Of a stretch of DNA of 64,000 nucleotides, positions 1-13,034 are shown piece after piece. Source of the DNA: Sisyra terminalis (taxonomy: Eukaryota > Arthropoda > Insecta > Neuroptera > Sisyridae); the NCBI GenBank assembly GCA_958496175.1, contig OY292275.1, positions 57,675,701-57,739,700 on the forward strand, given 5' to 3'. Below the pieces are notes generated by a model, which did not search any database, was not told the origin of the DNA, and saw only the letters and a program-made list of their open reading frames with translations. How positions within the stretch are numbered: the stretch's first letter is position 1; every line of letters starts with the position of its first letter. The position numbers and the translations under genes were made by a program.

Positions 1-1974
1 TATAATTATGCCGAATATGAGCAAATTTCAGAAACAAAATAAGATTTTTTCGCTGACTTTGAACTGTTATACTGTGTATACAATATATAAGACATATTGC
101 AGTCCAATTTATGTAGTATAATTTTGTATAATAATATATAAAAATCATACCACAAACATAAATTTGAACAGAAGTTCAAACAAAAATATTCGTGATGTAT
201 TGCCCTGAAACGTATTTCGATTGCCAAGCAATTCTTCATCAGTGGTCATCAAGTAGTTTGGATCACTCCATAACTGCTTTCTGATGTTTCACAAAGATCA
301 CAAGGATATAAGGAGTGGGTTTTTTCGATGAAATTAAGCAGAAAATTTTACACAGAATTGTCCTAAACGTAACTGCATAAGAGGAATTTTCATTTAGGGG
401 CTAGATCCTTGGAAAATCAAAACGGGAAGTTAACGAGGTAAAAATGCATGCATCAATTTAGCCCTGAAATTTATCGTTTTCGAAGGATGACTTTTCCTTA
501 TAAGGACATATTTCTGAAACAGATTCATAAACAATACCCTCACGTGAGTGGAAACGTGGAAATTTTTTTGTCCTGTGTGCAAAAGGACACTCGCAATATC
601 GATTTAAAGTTTCAAAAAGTTCATTTTTCAATTGCTAAAAAAGGATATAAGGAGTGGGTTTTTTTCGGTGAAACTAAGCAAAAAATTTTACACAGGATTG
701 TCCTTAACGTAACTGCATAAAAGGAATTTTCATTTAGGGGCTATATCCTTGGAAAATCAAAACGGGAAGTTAACGAGGTAAAAATGCATGCACCAATTTT
801 GTCCTGAAATTTATCATTTTCAGGATGGCTTTTCCTTTTAAGAACAAATTTATGAAACGGATTAATAAAAAATACCCTCACGTAAGTGGGAGTGTGAAAA
901 ATTAAGTCACTTTTTTTCGCTGTCCGTTTCACGTGAAATGCCCCAATAAAGAAATTATAGATTTCATCTCTTAAGAAGACCAAACGAATGTTTCGTTATA
1001 CTTTTTTATTAAAGTAGAAAATAGTAATAATTTCACGACCTCTTTGGACAAGGAAGTTTCGCTTCAGAGCTCCAGCATTGTAGAGCACAAAAAAAGGGTA
1101 TAAAAACAACAATTAATTTTACTATAAAGTTGATAAAATTTGCTGTGAAATGGATCGTTTTAGTTGAGTAAATATTTGCTGTCTTCTATATTAGTTTTGC
1201 GCGCTCGCTAGAGCTACAAGTGCAAGTGCATTTTCCATGTAATTACAGTTATTACTTGCAAGTGTCAGTTATATAACTTTCATTAGAGTGAAAGCCTTCT
1301 TTCTGAAAGACAATTTCCAGCAATTTGCCCCAATGGCAATGGTTGCATGTGGCTGTATGTTTCAGCACACTGCAAGCATTTTATTAAAGGGCACAATGTA
1401 ATATGGGGAAGATGCGACGATAACGTGCAAGTTTACATGCACCCACGTATTTTATTTGACTGGGACAAACAAGAAACGAAACTGCACTCAAGTTAGTAAT
1501 GTTTGTTTTCGGAGAGTTGTAAACCTACTGTATGTAAGTAGAGCAAATATCCACATAGTGCATGTTGCGTTTTTCTTCGGCCGAGACAGCAAATACGTCG
1601 TTATGGTCGACAACGTATCATATTATAGCCGACCCGTGCTTTATTTGGCGAGTTGAGGTCCTTTTCAATTACAAACAAGGTTTTCCCACTGCTCACCACA
1701 ATATCCGGTCTTTTTGTCAACTGTGAAATAAAATTGCATTTTCCATCGCGACTCTATCGAACTAGAAGCAAAAGTGAACGCTTGCTCGATATTGAATATC
1801 GTTTATGAGAAAAGTAATGAATTCTTTAATATAAAATGATAAAATAGCGAATGTATTATGTAGTGCATTATTCTTCAAGATGCTTAACTCGCTATAGAAT
1901 ATAGAAGCAGAATAAGCTATTGATAGTTTATGGATATATCTTATCAAATTGAATACATTGAAAAGTGTTCTTTT
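1..1974. repeat. Tandem duplication of about 340 bp and flanking unassigned DNA
   Basis: Sequence from about 302 repeats from about 641 (AAGGATATAAGGAGTGGGTT in both), giving nearly two units with a period of about 339 bp to about 890. At 905-945 is a block (TTTTTCGCTGTCC...CACGTGAAAT) that recurs at 4805-4845; a weaker match to the sequence before the second block is at 10-50. The open frame at 448-720 lies inside the repeat and looks non-coding. 1001-1974 shows no recognisable gene; 1320-1500 is somewhat GC-richer. Confidence 0.65.
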
Positions 1975-1982
1975 CTTGAGAG

Positions 1983-3592
1983 CAGTGGCGTGCATTACAT
2001 ATAGACAAAAAGACACTGCCTACCCTACATAATTCAGATAAATGTTTATAATTTTGTTCTGATATCTAGTTTTATTTTATTTACGACTACTATCAAATAT
2101 CAATAAAGAAAAAAATTTAACGGATATCATTTACACAGTATACAGATTATGCCAGGTTATTCGTTCGTTCAATTTCAAGTAAGCGACTGGTAGTATTTGC
2201 ATTGCGATACACTAGCGCTACTGAGTTCAGCAGCGGGAAAGACATAAACTATTCGTGCCTAAATATTTATATGTGTGCACTCATAGCTATATATGTGTCA
2301 GTGTGTGCGTTCGTATAAAAACAATAAAACAAATATACAATTCTACACATATGCACGCACACAACCTCATAAAAAGACACTGTCTTCTTACAACACGACA
2401 AATTACGATAATTACCGAAGTAGCATCGTTTCTTATTCATTAACGCTGCAATTACAAATTTGAATTTTATTGAGTTCTATAATCGATTTAACGATCAGTA
2501 ATCGACGTACATTGTTATTATTTAATTCTAATAAATTTTAATAATGTATTATCTAATATCTGTATTATTTAATCCTGACGATTATATTGTATTTCTTTAA
2601 TAAAGTTTACAAAATGAGTCTATCTATGGATATTTGTGGTAAAAAATATCAACATCATTACTTACCCTATACCGATAGCCAACAAAAGTTTAAAGGGTGA
2701 ATTTTCCGATTTTTTTTTTGCCAATCGATGGGAAATCGTTCGTAGAGGTTTGTGAAAAAAACCGTTTCGTTTGTGACAAAATAGTTTAACGGTAATTAAA
2801 TACGTAAGATAAATTAATTAATTAGTCATTGATATAGTAAAATGTTAAAAAAATAAGGTTTAAAGCGACATACAATAACAAAAATGAGGGAAAATTTAGG
2901 AAACTGTTGGTTAAAACTAAAACTAAAAAAAAGTCAAAAAAAAATATTTTCCGAATTTCAAACAACACTTAATGTTCTACTTCGTATATTATATTTTTTC
3001 AAAAATTTTTTGTGTGAAAAGTTGATTTTCATAAGCTATGAAAAAATTTTGGAGAAAAGCCTGTTTAATTATGTTTCAATTTTTGTTATTTTGTAAAATT
3101 TAGGGAAAATATAATTTGAGGAAAAAAATTAATTTTTGAGTTGCCTTTTTTTTATTTTTTTTCGAAGGGGGGAGGTTCTGTTTAGTTTTCCTTAACTTTT
3201 TTTTTGGTTTTACATTTAACCAACCGTTTCCTAAATTTTTCCGCATTTTTGTTTTTGTATGTTGCTTTGAACCATATTTTCTTCTTAACATTTTACTATA
3301 TCAATGACTAATTAATTAATTAATCTTTCTTAATTAATTTATTACCGCTAAACTATTTTGTCACAATCGAAACGGTTTCTTTCACATACCTCTACGAACG
3401 ATTTCCCATCGATTGGCAAAAAAAAATTTCGGAAAATTCACACTGTAAAATTTTGTTGGCTAATCGGTATAGGGTTCATTATTTGCTCATAATGACGACG
3501 AACTAAAACCAACATGAAGCATTTTTGATTATATTAAAGTAGCTTTTAAAAATTTCTGCCTACCCTACCTAAAATCTCTGTGCACGCCACTG
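1983..3592. mobile_element. Non-autonomous hAT element with 8-bp target duplication
   Basis: Ends are the inverted 12-mer CAGTGGCGTGCA (1983-1994 and 3581-3592), a typical hAT terminus. It is flanked by perfect 8-bp repeats CTTGAGAG at 1975-1982 and 3593-3600, the hAT hallmark. CTGCCTACCCTAC also recurs inverted just inside the ends. No transposase is present. The 1610-bp body carries a second long inverted repeat. Confidence 0.9.
2660..3480. repeat. Long inverted-repeat (foldback) insert inside the hAT element
   Basis: About 290-bp arms (roughly 2664-2960 and 3185-3478) are reverse complements with scattered mismatches. The outer ends read ACCCTATACCGATAGCC and, reversed, AACCCTATACCGATTAGCC. 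Open frames at 2884-3096 and 3100-3291 are simply the two arms read in opposite directions. A diverged relative of one arm lies at about 6395-6535. Confidence 0.7.
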
Positions 3593-3600
3593 CTTGAGAG

Positions 3601-5200
3601 TAATAACCGTTGAATGCAATTTTAAATGGATGTATTTACTAGAAAATATTTAAACCACCGAAAGCTTGACCAAATCAAATTTTTTTTTATCTATAAATCA
3701 CAATTCTTTTAGTAAATCATTCTTCTTGGGAACAAATGCGAGGGCGTTTGTGGTGGATCAAGTTATTTATAAGCGGGAGGAATATTTTCCCTTCGCAAAC
3801 ATATGTAGTCATACGCAATATTGACATTTTCAGTGAGTGATGAACTTAATATCTTTGGTCTGTAACTAATGTACAAACAAGGTTGAAAAGTTGTACCAAA
3901 TGATAATGACAAAGGCTTTTTTCTCCGATGGCCACGATGAAGGTAATTTGTAAATACAGCAGCGGTTGGTTGGTCAGTAATCATGAGGGTTCTCAACAAA
4001 GTTTTGTGTATATTTGTTGTGAGTTTGATGGTAAAGTGTACATTTTTCACATTGTACCTCTTCTTGAAAATAAAATTTAACATTTACCGATTTTAACGGC
4101 TTGTTATCACTTTAAAGTTTTTGTCTAATTTATTGACTTACTAAAAAAATGGGTATGATTCGACTTGCAATTCGTTGTTGTTGGAAAAAGTATAAAAAAT
4201 TGTTTTCCTATAAATTAGTAAAGTTAGTGGCCACCTCACAAGGACTAGTTAACGTTGGAAAGATTTTGTTTTAAAATTTTTAATCACATGGGAAATTAAA
4301 TCTACCAGAAGTTAGAAAGTAGGAAAATTTTGGTAACTTTTGGTAATGTTAGTATAAATTTAACCAAACTATAGTCAAAATTTTATCTCGAAGTTGAAGA
4401 AAAGTAGTGAAATTATTATCGAAAACTTATACTTAAAGTTGAATCGTAACAGAAGAGAAAAATTTAACAACATGGGAAATTAAATCTAACAGAAGTTAGA
4501 AAGTAGGACAATTTTGGTAATTTTTGGTAACCTTAGTATAAATTTAACCAAACTATAGTCAAAAATTTATCTCGAAATTGTAGAAAAGTAGTGGAATTAT
4601 TATCAAAAACATACACTGAAAGTTGAACGATTTTAGAATAAATATGTCACACTTTTGAGCTTTTATTTTTATCAAGTATACGTTGATACCTAAGACTTCA
4701 TTACTGACAATCGAGAAATGCAAATCTTAATTATTCTATTTTTTTTTATTTCAATAAAAATGTTATAACATACATGCCAAATACGAACAAATTTCAGAAG
4801 GTCACTTTTTTTTCGCTGTCCACTTCACGTGAAATTCCCCTATTTTGAAATCAATTAAAAATTCTAATATCGAAATCATTTAAAAAAAATCCTTCTACTT
4901 TGTCAATGGCACGATTAGTTTGCCATAGATTTGTGATATGATGGTAATTATTTCTTTTTCTTTTACAGATTTTGAAGCAGAGGTGCTGATTAATCTACAA
5001 ACAAAGGTCAGCTTTTTTGAATTGGTGAGCTTTTTTTTCCCCTGAGATTACAAAACTTTATTAAACAACTTCAAGAAAATAGTTTAGTTATCTAAGAACT
5101 ATAAAAATAATGTTATCAAACACTTGTTTTTTAATGCCCTATTTTTGTGGTAGAGTAAAGAAAGATGTTATCAAGTTGTTAAAAATAGGAAATTTTCATT
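3601..5200. repeat. Unassigned DNA with a tandem repeat of about 184 bp
   Basis: Two head-to-tail copies start near 4286 and 4470 (ACATGGGAAATTAAATCT) and run to about 4635. The block at 4765-4850 matches 900-945. The open frame 3763-4083 (minus) has no recognisable domain. Confidence 0.6.
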
Positions 5201-5204
5201 TGCC

Positions 5205-5660
5205 AAGTTATTAATATTGTATAATTTTTTTTCAAATAAATTGCACAATCTGCATAGGGTTGAAATAAGTGCATTCAATCCATAGGCAATCACATGTAAG
5301 CACTAGACTTAGTAGATTATTGCTGTATAAGTACAAAGATTTTTAACAATCAATAGCAACAATAACAATAATAGTAATTTTTATAGCAATAACAGCAATC
5401 ATAAAAACAATCAACAGTAGCAATAAGGATAATAATAATAGTCTATAATAACATTATCAATGCTAATAATAATGTGAAACATTAATATACAAGTAATTTA
5501 AAAAAATGAAGCTATTTAATAAGAAATAATAATTTGGCAATAAATAGTTAATAGGAATATTTGTTCAGTTGCAAAATCTATCAGGCAAATCTATTACATT
5601 CCATTTTTGTAACCTTCTTATCATCTCATTGTTGTCCAATAAGTTTATTGCGAGATGGTT
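5205..5660 (-). mobile_element. Dispersed polyA retroposon, copy 1
   Basis: Shares about 420 bp with 14922-15348 (for example TTGCACAATCTGCATAGGGTTG). The T-run at the left end is a polyA tail on the minus strand. The copy seems to continue past the other copy's end, to about 5690, so it may be a longer 5' version. It is rich in CAA/TAA triplets and no coding capacity is seen. Confidence 0.6.
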
Positions 5661-8600
5661 GGAATGATCGTCTAGGTTGGTCAGAATTTTTTTAAGATTT
5701 TGAAAAACCTAAACCTTTGAATTTCCTCCTTGACTGATGGCATTTCTGTATCTTCATGTATTTTTTTATTGTTTACATACCATGGAGCACCGATTATTTG
5801 TCGTAGGGTCCTTGATTGAAATTAATACATATAATGTGTGTGTTTTTTTCAATAATATAATGAATTACGATGGACTTGATTTAATGTCGATTTTCAATGT
5901 AGAAATTTATCTTCAACCCCTAAATTATCGAATATTGTGTTAATCAAATACGCAAGCGTAAATGTTGAACTCTTTTGGGCAACAATCTGCAACATGGAAA
6001 AACACCGAAGACAATAGTATTTTTATTTTTATTGACAAAATACACAAATTACATTTTAAAAGTTTACCTTCTAAATTTCGAGTTTTATATCAATTTTTTC
6101 TTCTATATTACAAATAATGACTCATTTTCTTGCTTAGCTATTCAATATTCAATTTTAAAAGAACAAAGAAGTCTAAAATTTATCAATTTTCGAAAAAAAA
6201 ATCATACCTCTATTAGTAGAATAAAGTTGGGGATATTTTTCTGTAAAATTTACCAAGAAAACCAATTTACTGGTCATGCCTTCCAATCGACATCCAATAG
6301 ATGTTAATTGTCGACACATACTTGCAAGGGATGATAAAACCACCTCCGATGAATTATACAAAATGCTTAGTTTAATTAGTAACGGGTTTTTAATACATTC
6401 ATTAGGAAGTCATGTGTTTTCGAATGATTTTCTGTATGATTTTTCATACACAAACCTCAACGAATGAATTCTCATTGTTTGACAAAAAAAATTTGTGGAA
6501 AATCCATACTTTAAATTTTTCTTGGCTAATTGGTACAGAGATAAGAACTTAACTACTTCTTTTCCTTCATCTACCTGATAAAATCTTTGTTATTCAAGCA
6601 TTCATAACTTCAAAATACTGATTCCCAAATCAGTTCAGAAAATCACCATTTTTGAGAGGTATGTAATCGAGAACTCGAAATATTAATCCAATTGTAAATT
6701 ATTCGAGTTCACTAACTTTATTCTTCGTCACTTTAGGTTTTAGGAATGATATCGTAATTTTTCGGATAATAATTAGTACTTTTCTTTGAGATTATCGTTG
6801 CAAAGAAGCAATACTTCTATTATCAAAAGTATTTAATCCGTAATATTGGTTGGATCTCCAATATTTCTCAATTACTTCCATCATCGAATAATTTGAAAAA
6901 AATATAGTTATCAATAAAAGCGTTTTTACGATTCAGTTAATTTCTAAATAGTGTATTGAAAATATTTTTTTATAATATAAAAACGATGCAAAATGAATGT
7001 GAATTTTCCCATTTTCATTAACTTTAACTTGTTATTTTAGGAGTTACATGATGTTCTTCCAAAAGTCACTTAGTAGTGTTTGCAAATTGGTAGTTACTAG
7101 TGGCTTCAAATGATTTAGTCCTTAAAAAAAATCCTGTGGTGACTTTGAAGAAAACGTTTAGGAAAATCGATATTTTCAACGTTTGTGGAAATTTTGATTT
7201 TCACAAACGTTTTTCCAAAGTCATCAGAAGGTTTTTTTTTGAGACAAATGATTTAGTTGCCTAAAAAAAATCTTTTGATGACTTTGAAGAAAACGTTTGT
7301 GAAAAACAACATTTCCACAAACGTTGAAAATTTTGATTTTCCGTAAAGATATAAATGTTGATTTTCACAAACGATGTAAATGTTGCTTAAAAAAGTTATC
7401 ATTGTTGTTTTTATTTTAAATTCAGTGATTATTTTTTATAGATAACAAAGGACTCGGCTTAGTTCGATTGTTGGATTCTCAAGACTAAGATTGAAGATTT
7501 TCATACAGATATCTATCAATCTATCTATTAAATTCTATGTAAATGGGGCTTAAGCTTTCCTCAAATATGTCTAATTACCATTAAATTGTCATAAATAATC
7601 TTTAATGATATTTAATGATCTTTTAATTTCAATGATCTTTAATAATAATCTTTAATGTCAAAACAATGTTAATACCTATTTAACGTTTTTGGTAGAGCTT
7701 CTTGATTTTTTCTCATTTTCCGATTCTAATTTTGTCTATGAGCCCAAGAGCTCGCGATTTCCAGACCTTTGCTGTTTTATAAAAACTAAAAATTTCCCTG
7801 TACATGTTCCCAACCCTGGCAGAAACAGTTTTTAGCCAATAACTATAGTTAAATAACATATTTCTAGATCATTTTTGTTGAAGATCTCAGTGAAAGTGAT
7901 ATATGTCTTTCAGTAAGTGTTGGAACTTGAAACCTTAAAGCCATTTTTTTTTTTCAAGAAAATTTGTATCATTTATTATAATATTATAAAAAGGAAGGCA
8001 TAGCAATTTTTTAAAGTCAGGAGCTTTTTTGGATTCTGCATTAATTGTCAATCAGTTGGGGTTTGAATTTATGAATTTACAGTATATGAATTGAACCTCT
8101 GAATAAATTCTTACAAAAATTTGGTCAAGAAAAAAAAGATTTATTTGGGTGGAAAGTCAGTTGATTTAAATTAATGTGGATGAAAATATTCCATTTGGTC
8201 TAGTATTCATGGTCAATCTTAGATGTATCATTGTGTTACCACTAGCATCGGAAATATTGTTCAGTAATTGGATAAATATTGGTTTACATCTTGATTTTGA
8301 ACTTAATAATCGAATTGAGTTCTTTATGAAATTTATCGAATTTTTAATAGTTAAATCTTGGATTCTCACTAAACCTATGGCAGAGTTTCCCAAAGCATGA
8401 TACGCATACCCCGGAAAATTTGATTTTTGATATAGATTTTTAATTTAAACTATTAGATCCCATTGAACTATATATTACGTATGATTGAATATTTGGTGTA
8501 TTAGAGTTACATGTTTATAATTTTTAAAGAATATACATTTTTGGGGTTCAAAATCTCCCTCTACCATCCTAAATTCTCTCCCAATCACTCGCTTACCCTG

Positions 8601-9457
8601 AACCATTTCAATTGATTCATTTAGTTACATATTGTATCAATTGAAAATTCATCAGGTGATGCAAACGGACACGAAAATAAAATCAAACGTATTTAAGAAA
8701 TTCATCAGCAATTCCATCATTAAAATTCCGCACGGACACTTCCTGTAATAAAATTGGTTTTTCTCGAGTGCTGGCGTGTCAATTATGTGAGACAACTACA
8801 ACTAGTTACCTATCAAAGGACTTTTAATTTAGGTTCAATGAAAACTTGGCGGCTTGATGAATGAAAAGCTCGGTGGTGGAGATTAAAACTAGCATAAAGT
8901 AAAACGTGAGCCTCATACAAACACCGCGCGATCTTTATTAAAATCTGCTGTAGAAAGTGTTTTATCCAATTTACTACGTTCCATGCAAATAGCGACATGC
9001 AAAGCTTTGATCTACATCGGAAAGATTATTTAAATATCCTTTATGATATCGTCATTAATATCATATCACTTTCTTCTTTCAGTTTGCTCTTTAATTATTT
9101 CAATATATAGGTCGAGTTCTCATTTTCCTAATGAACTCACGTTTGTTCATGTTTTGTCGGTATATCTTGGAGTGGATAATTTTTGGGAAAAATTGCTACA
9201 GGATTAGAGTGTGTACCTATAAAGTGGGGCGTCGCCTAGTTAGCCTTCTATTTGTAAAATTTTTAATAAAATCACTCATTCGTTTAAGAACCAAAACCTT
9301 CCGTGAGGAAACTAGAAAATTTTCGTTTTTTCTTTGCATTTTTTTATATATTTATTCGTCAATTTACAATCTGCTTAGTATACAAAGCAATAAGTAAAAC
9401 ATTGATAAATATTTTATTTATTTTCGAGTCACAATTATTAAATTATTTTGTCAGTTG
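5661..9457. other. No recognisable gene; short local inverted repeats
   Basis: At 7120-7400 the phrases GACTTTGAAGAAAACGTTT and CACAAACGTT occur several times in direct and inverted order, making a small foldback cluster. About 6395-6535 is a diverged relative of the inverted-repeat arm at 3330-3478. The overlapping opposite frames at 8166-8400 match nothing I know. Confidence 0.5.
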
Positions 9458-10495
9458 TTAACAAATTTCATATAGGTTGTTTGTTTTATATAGTTTATCG
9501 TTAAGGATGTTATTTGGATCTAGTTTCTGTGCTTTGTATATTTCATATTCTTCTAGGGTGTTCATATGTGATCCTTTCTTGCAAATATGTAGTGGCTTAA
9601 AATTTGTTTCGAAATTTAAGCATTGATGATTTTCGTCATAAAGGTGTTTGGTAAAATTTGAAGTTGTTGTTGGAGTAGGTTTCTTGGGTGTATGTTTCTT
9701 ATATCTTGTTCCCAAAGATCTATCAGTATGGCCAATGTAGAAATTTTCACAGGAACCATTTTTAATTTTATATATTCCGGTTTTGATTTTCGTTGTAATT
9801 TGGTTGTTTTCCAATGGTTTAAGAATTTTCATCATGTTGTTGTTTGTTGAGAATGCGATATTGAAGTTATCTTTTTTTAGGAAGTTGGTGGTTGTAAAAT
9901 TAAATATATTATTGAAGTTTGATTTTAAATATTTTTTGCTTTCTTTTGGTAGAGTTGAAAGAATGGATTTTTTAGTTTTCGATATTATTTTGTATACGAT
10001 TGAGTTGTTGTATCCGTTAGTAGTGGCTATATGTTTAATTATCTTAAATTTTTCTTCACGAGCTTTGGTGCTAAAAGGGAACTTGATCGGTCTGTACACT
10101 AGGACTAGACTATTGTAAATTGCCATTTTTTGGTTTCTTGGGTGAAATGATGTTTTATGAATGATTGGGTTCGTTGTCGTTGGATTTCTGTATATATTGT
10201 ATGAAAAATTTCCATTTTCATTGGTGATTGTTGTGTCTAAAAAGTTAATTGTTCCATTTAGTTCGTGTTCTGAAGTGAATTTTATTTTCTGGTTAATTTT
10301 GTTCAGATCGGATACCATATTGTCAATCTGTCAGGTAGTTCCATTAAATATTATAAATGTATCGTTTACATATCTTCCATAATATATTATATTATTTTTG
10401 CAGCTTTTGCTCATAATGTATTTATTTTCATAGTGAATTATATAAATGTCGGCTAGTAGTCCTGATAAAGGGGAACCCATAGCCAAGCCTTCCTT
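9458..10495 (-). pseudogene. Penelope-like element remnant: reverse transcriptase end plus GIY-YIG endonuclease
   Basis: Reading right to left, the RT motif EGLAMGSPLSGLLAD (about 10492-10448) is followed by YGRYVNDTFIIF, where the catalytic YADD-type Asp pair is altered to VND. An in-frame TGA (10333-10331) follows, then a 286-codon frame to 9458. That frame ends in a GIY-YIG nuclease domain: GIY at residues 181-183, YIG at 194-196, a nearby Arg/His, and a conserved LEEYEIYK near the end. RT followed by GIY-YIG is diagnostic of Penelope-like elements. A second stop (TAA, 10498-10496) just upstream of the RT motif and the altered active site show it is dead. The upstream RT portion is missing. 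Confidence 0.9.
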
Positions 10496-10599
10496 TTAGT
10501 GATAATTTTTTTAATTTAAAGTGAAATAGTTTTGTTGTAAGGTGATTAACAAGTTCATTATGTCGTTGATTACCATTTAATAATATATTTTTGATGTTA

Positions 10600-11260
10600 T
10601 TAGATTATATTCCACAATTTTGATTTCTGCAATGAGTCTTTTATAAAAGGCACATTTAAGTCATCATGCAATGTTTGGTTGTAAATATACCAAGGTGCCA
10701 AAGCCACGAATTGTAAGATTTTCGATTGTGATCTTTTAATAATGTTGGTATTTGATACTTTAGCGCGTCCCCAAAGTTTCAGCCTATATGCCCAAATTGG
10801 CTTTATTTTTGTTTTGTATAACTTTAATTTGATTTCTATTGAAAGACTAGATCCTCTTCTTAGAATCCACCATATTTTTTTTAATTTTGGCATCTATTTG
10901 ATTTTTTTAGCTACTATTTACGTTATCCATGTAAGTTTTTTATTCAATGTGATACCCAAATATTTTACGGTATTCTTTTGTGGAACAGGGATGTTATTAA
11001 TTTCAATTCCGGGTGCTGTTTCTTTTTTGTTAAGGTTAAAGTAATTTGGGTTGACTTTTGAGGATTGACGTTCATTTTCCAGTCTTAGAGCCATTTTTCT
11101 AAATGGTGTAAGTAGGATTGAACTTTATTGGCCACTTTGTTTGGGTTTTCGTCTATGGCAGAAATTGCTGTATCATTCGCAAAGGTAGCGATTATTGCAT
11201 CTTCTGTTACTTCTGTGGATAACAGAAAGGACTTAAATCGTAGGCAGATTAGTATGTTTC
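10600..11260 (-). pseudogene. Jockey-type LINE reverse transcriptase fragment
   Basis: The open frame 10893-10600 reads KLKKIWWILRRGSSLSIEIK...KPIWAYRLKLWGRAK...APWYI, the typical Jockey segment after the RT palm. Upstream, at about 11195-11100 on the same strand, a second frame gives ATFANDTAISA, matching the FADDTAI box with one Asp changed to Asn. Several frameshifts and stops separate the pieces. It abuts the Penelope remnant near 10595, so one element probably landed beside or in the other. Confidence 0.82.
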
Positions 11261-11517
11261 TTCGCCTAAATGTTAATATTTACATTGTTCACGTTCTTAT
11301 CCATGGTTTATAATATAACAGTAAATGAATCTCCTTTTTTGGATATTAAATACTTGATGTTTTTATTTCATCTTCGTACAATGTTTCCCTACTATCCTAG
11401 CTTCATCAGATACTCAATTACAAAACATCAATTGTTAAATTCATGTATAATAATCTCGGCATTAAAACGACAATAATAACATGTTACTAGTATCCTCTTG
11501 TAAAATTACAATATATT

Positions 11518-12143
11518 AACGAACAAATAAATATATAGAAATGAATAATATAGATTCTTGAAGGGAATTTAATACTCAACAAAAATAGTCTCTTAACGAT
11601 TTTCCATAAAATCACTTTTTCAAAATTGGCTCAACAATGAAAAAAACAATAACTTAATTTTTCCTTCAACTTTAATTGTGAATAACTTTTGAAAAAGTTA
11701 TTTTATGTAAAAACGTTAAGAGACCTTTTTTATAGAGCATTAAATTTCCTTTAAGAATCTATATTGTTCATTTCTATATCTTTATTCATTCGTTAGTTAC
11801 AAAATTCCAAAATAAAGAAGATTAATCTAAAAATTATATCAATGTTTAAAGCTTGATTATTCGGAAACGGCATGTCTGGTAAAATGTTCAAAGAAACATT
11901 TTTTGTAAGAAATATAATTTTCTATAAATATTTTTGCAGATGAACTTTTTTATCTTCATAGTTTGACAGCATTTACGAATTAGCAAAAATGAAAGCACAA
12001 ATAAAATATCGAAATTAAAGATGATAGACCTCTTAATATTAATATTAAGGGCTCAAATCTTCCCGATATTTTTTTTGTCACTTTGAACAATAATTTCTAT
12101 ATACTTTTCAAAAAAAAATAATAATCGAATTTTTTGGCCCAGT
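11518..12143. mobile_element. Truncated copy of the long-TIR foldback element
   Basis: Matches the centre and right arm of the complete element at 52918-53890, ending in the same TTTGGCCCAGT terminus at 12143. The left arm is absent. Confidence 0.75.
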
Positions 12144-12147
12144 CTAC

Positions 12148-13034
12148 TACCCACCATCTAGCTGCAAATTTAATAAATTTACAAATGAGAGCCTAACCTT
12201 TAGTGATATCATTTTAATTTATAATCAGTAGAATATTATATTTTCTGTTATTTAATTGGAATATGACCTCCCTGGAACTGGTATTTTAGTCTCATTCAAA
12301 TTCAAGATTAAAGATCCAGTTTACATTGATTTTTCTCGGTTTATATCTCAATTAGAATTTTTGAGCTTTATGGGTTAAAATGGTAACCAATACTTAAAGT
12401 TACAGCTGAAAACTTTGCAGAGCTTTAATTTTGTAGTTAAGATAAAAAATTGTTCAGTCTTTAATACCTTTATATGCCAGAATTTATTAATTGACTTATT
12501 TTTGTTGGGAAAATTTTTTTGGAAACTATAAATAATAACAAATTATGTTTTAACAAGGGGTAGTATCAGGGTTATCCTGCCCACCATCTAGCTGCCTATT
12601 TAATAAATTTACAAATGAAGGACTAATCTTACGCTACCATTTAGTGATATCATTTTAAGTTATAATCGGTAGAATTTTATATTTCATGTTATTTGATTGG
12701 AATGTGAACCTCAGTGAAACTGGTATTATAGTCTCCTTCATATTCAAAATTAAAGGTCCAGTTTACATTGATTTTTCTCGGTCTATATCTCAATTAGAAT
12801 TTTTGAGCTTTATGGATTAAAATGGTAACCAATCTTTAAAGTTGATGCTGAAAAACTTTGCAAAAAGTATAAAGAAGGCAAAGCTTTTATTTTGTAGTCA
12901 AGATAAAAAATTGTTTAGTCTATAGTACCTATATATGCCAGAATTTATTAGTTGCCATTTTTTTTTGGGGGGGAAAATTTTTGGAAACTATAAATTATGA
13001 TAAATTATGTTTTAACAGGGCCAAGTATCAGGTT
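12148..13034. repeat. Two direct repeats of about 430 bp
   Basis: CCACCATCTAGCTGC occurs at 12151 and 12581, and the 430-bp unit that follows is repeated with moderate divergence to about 13034. No coding potential is seen. Confidence 0.8.

Noticed and set aside
2884..3291. Two small Lys-rich proteins
   Set aside because: They are the two arms of one inverted repeat read in opposite directions.
8166..8400. Opposite overlapping frames of about 75 codons
   Set aside because: No recognisable motif on either strand; mirror-image open frames of this size are expected by chance.
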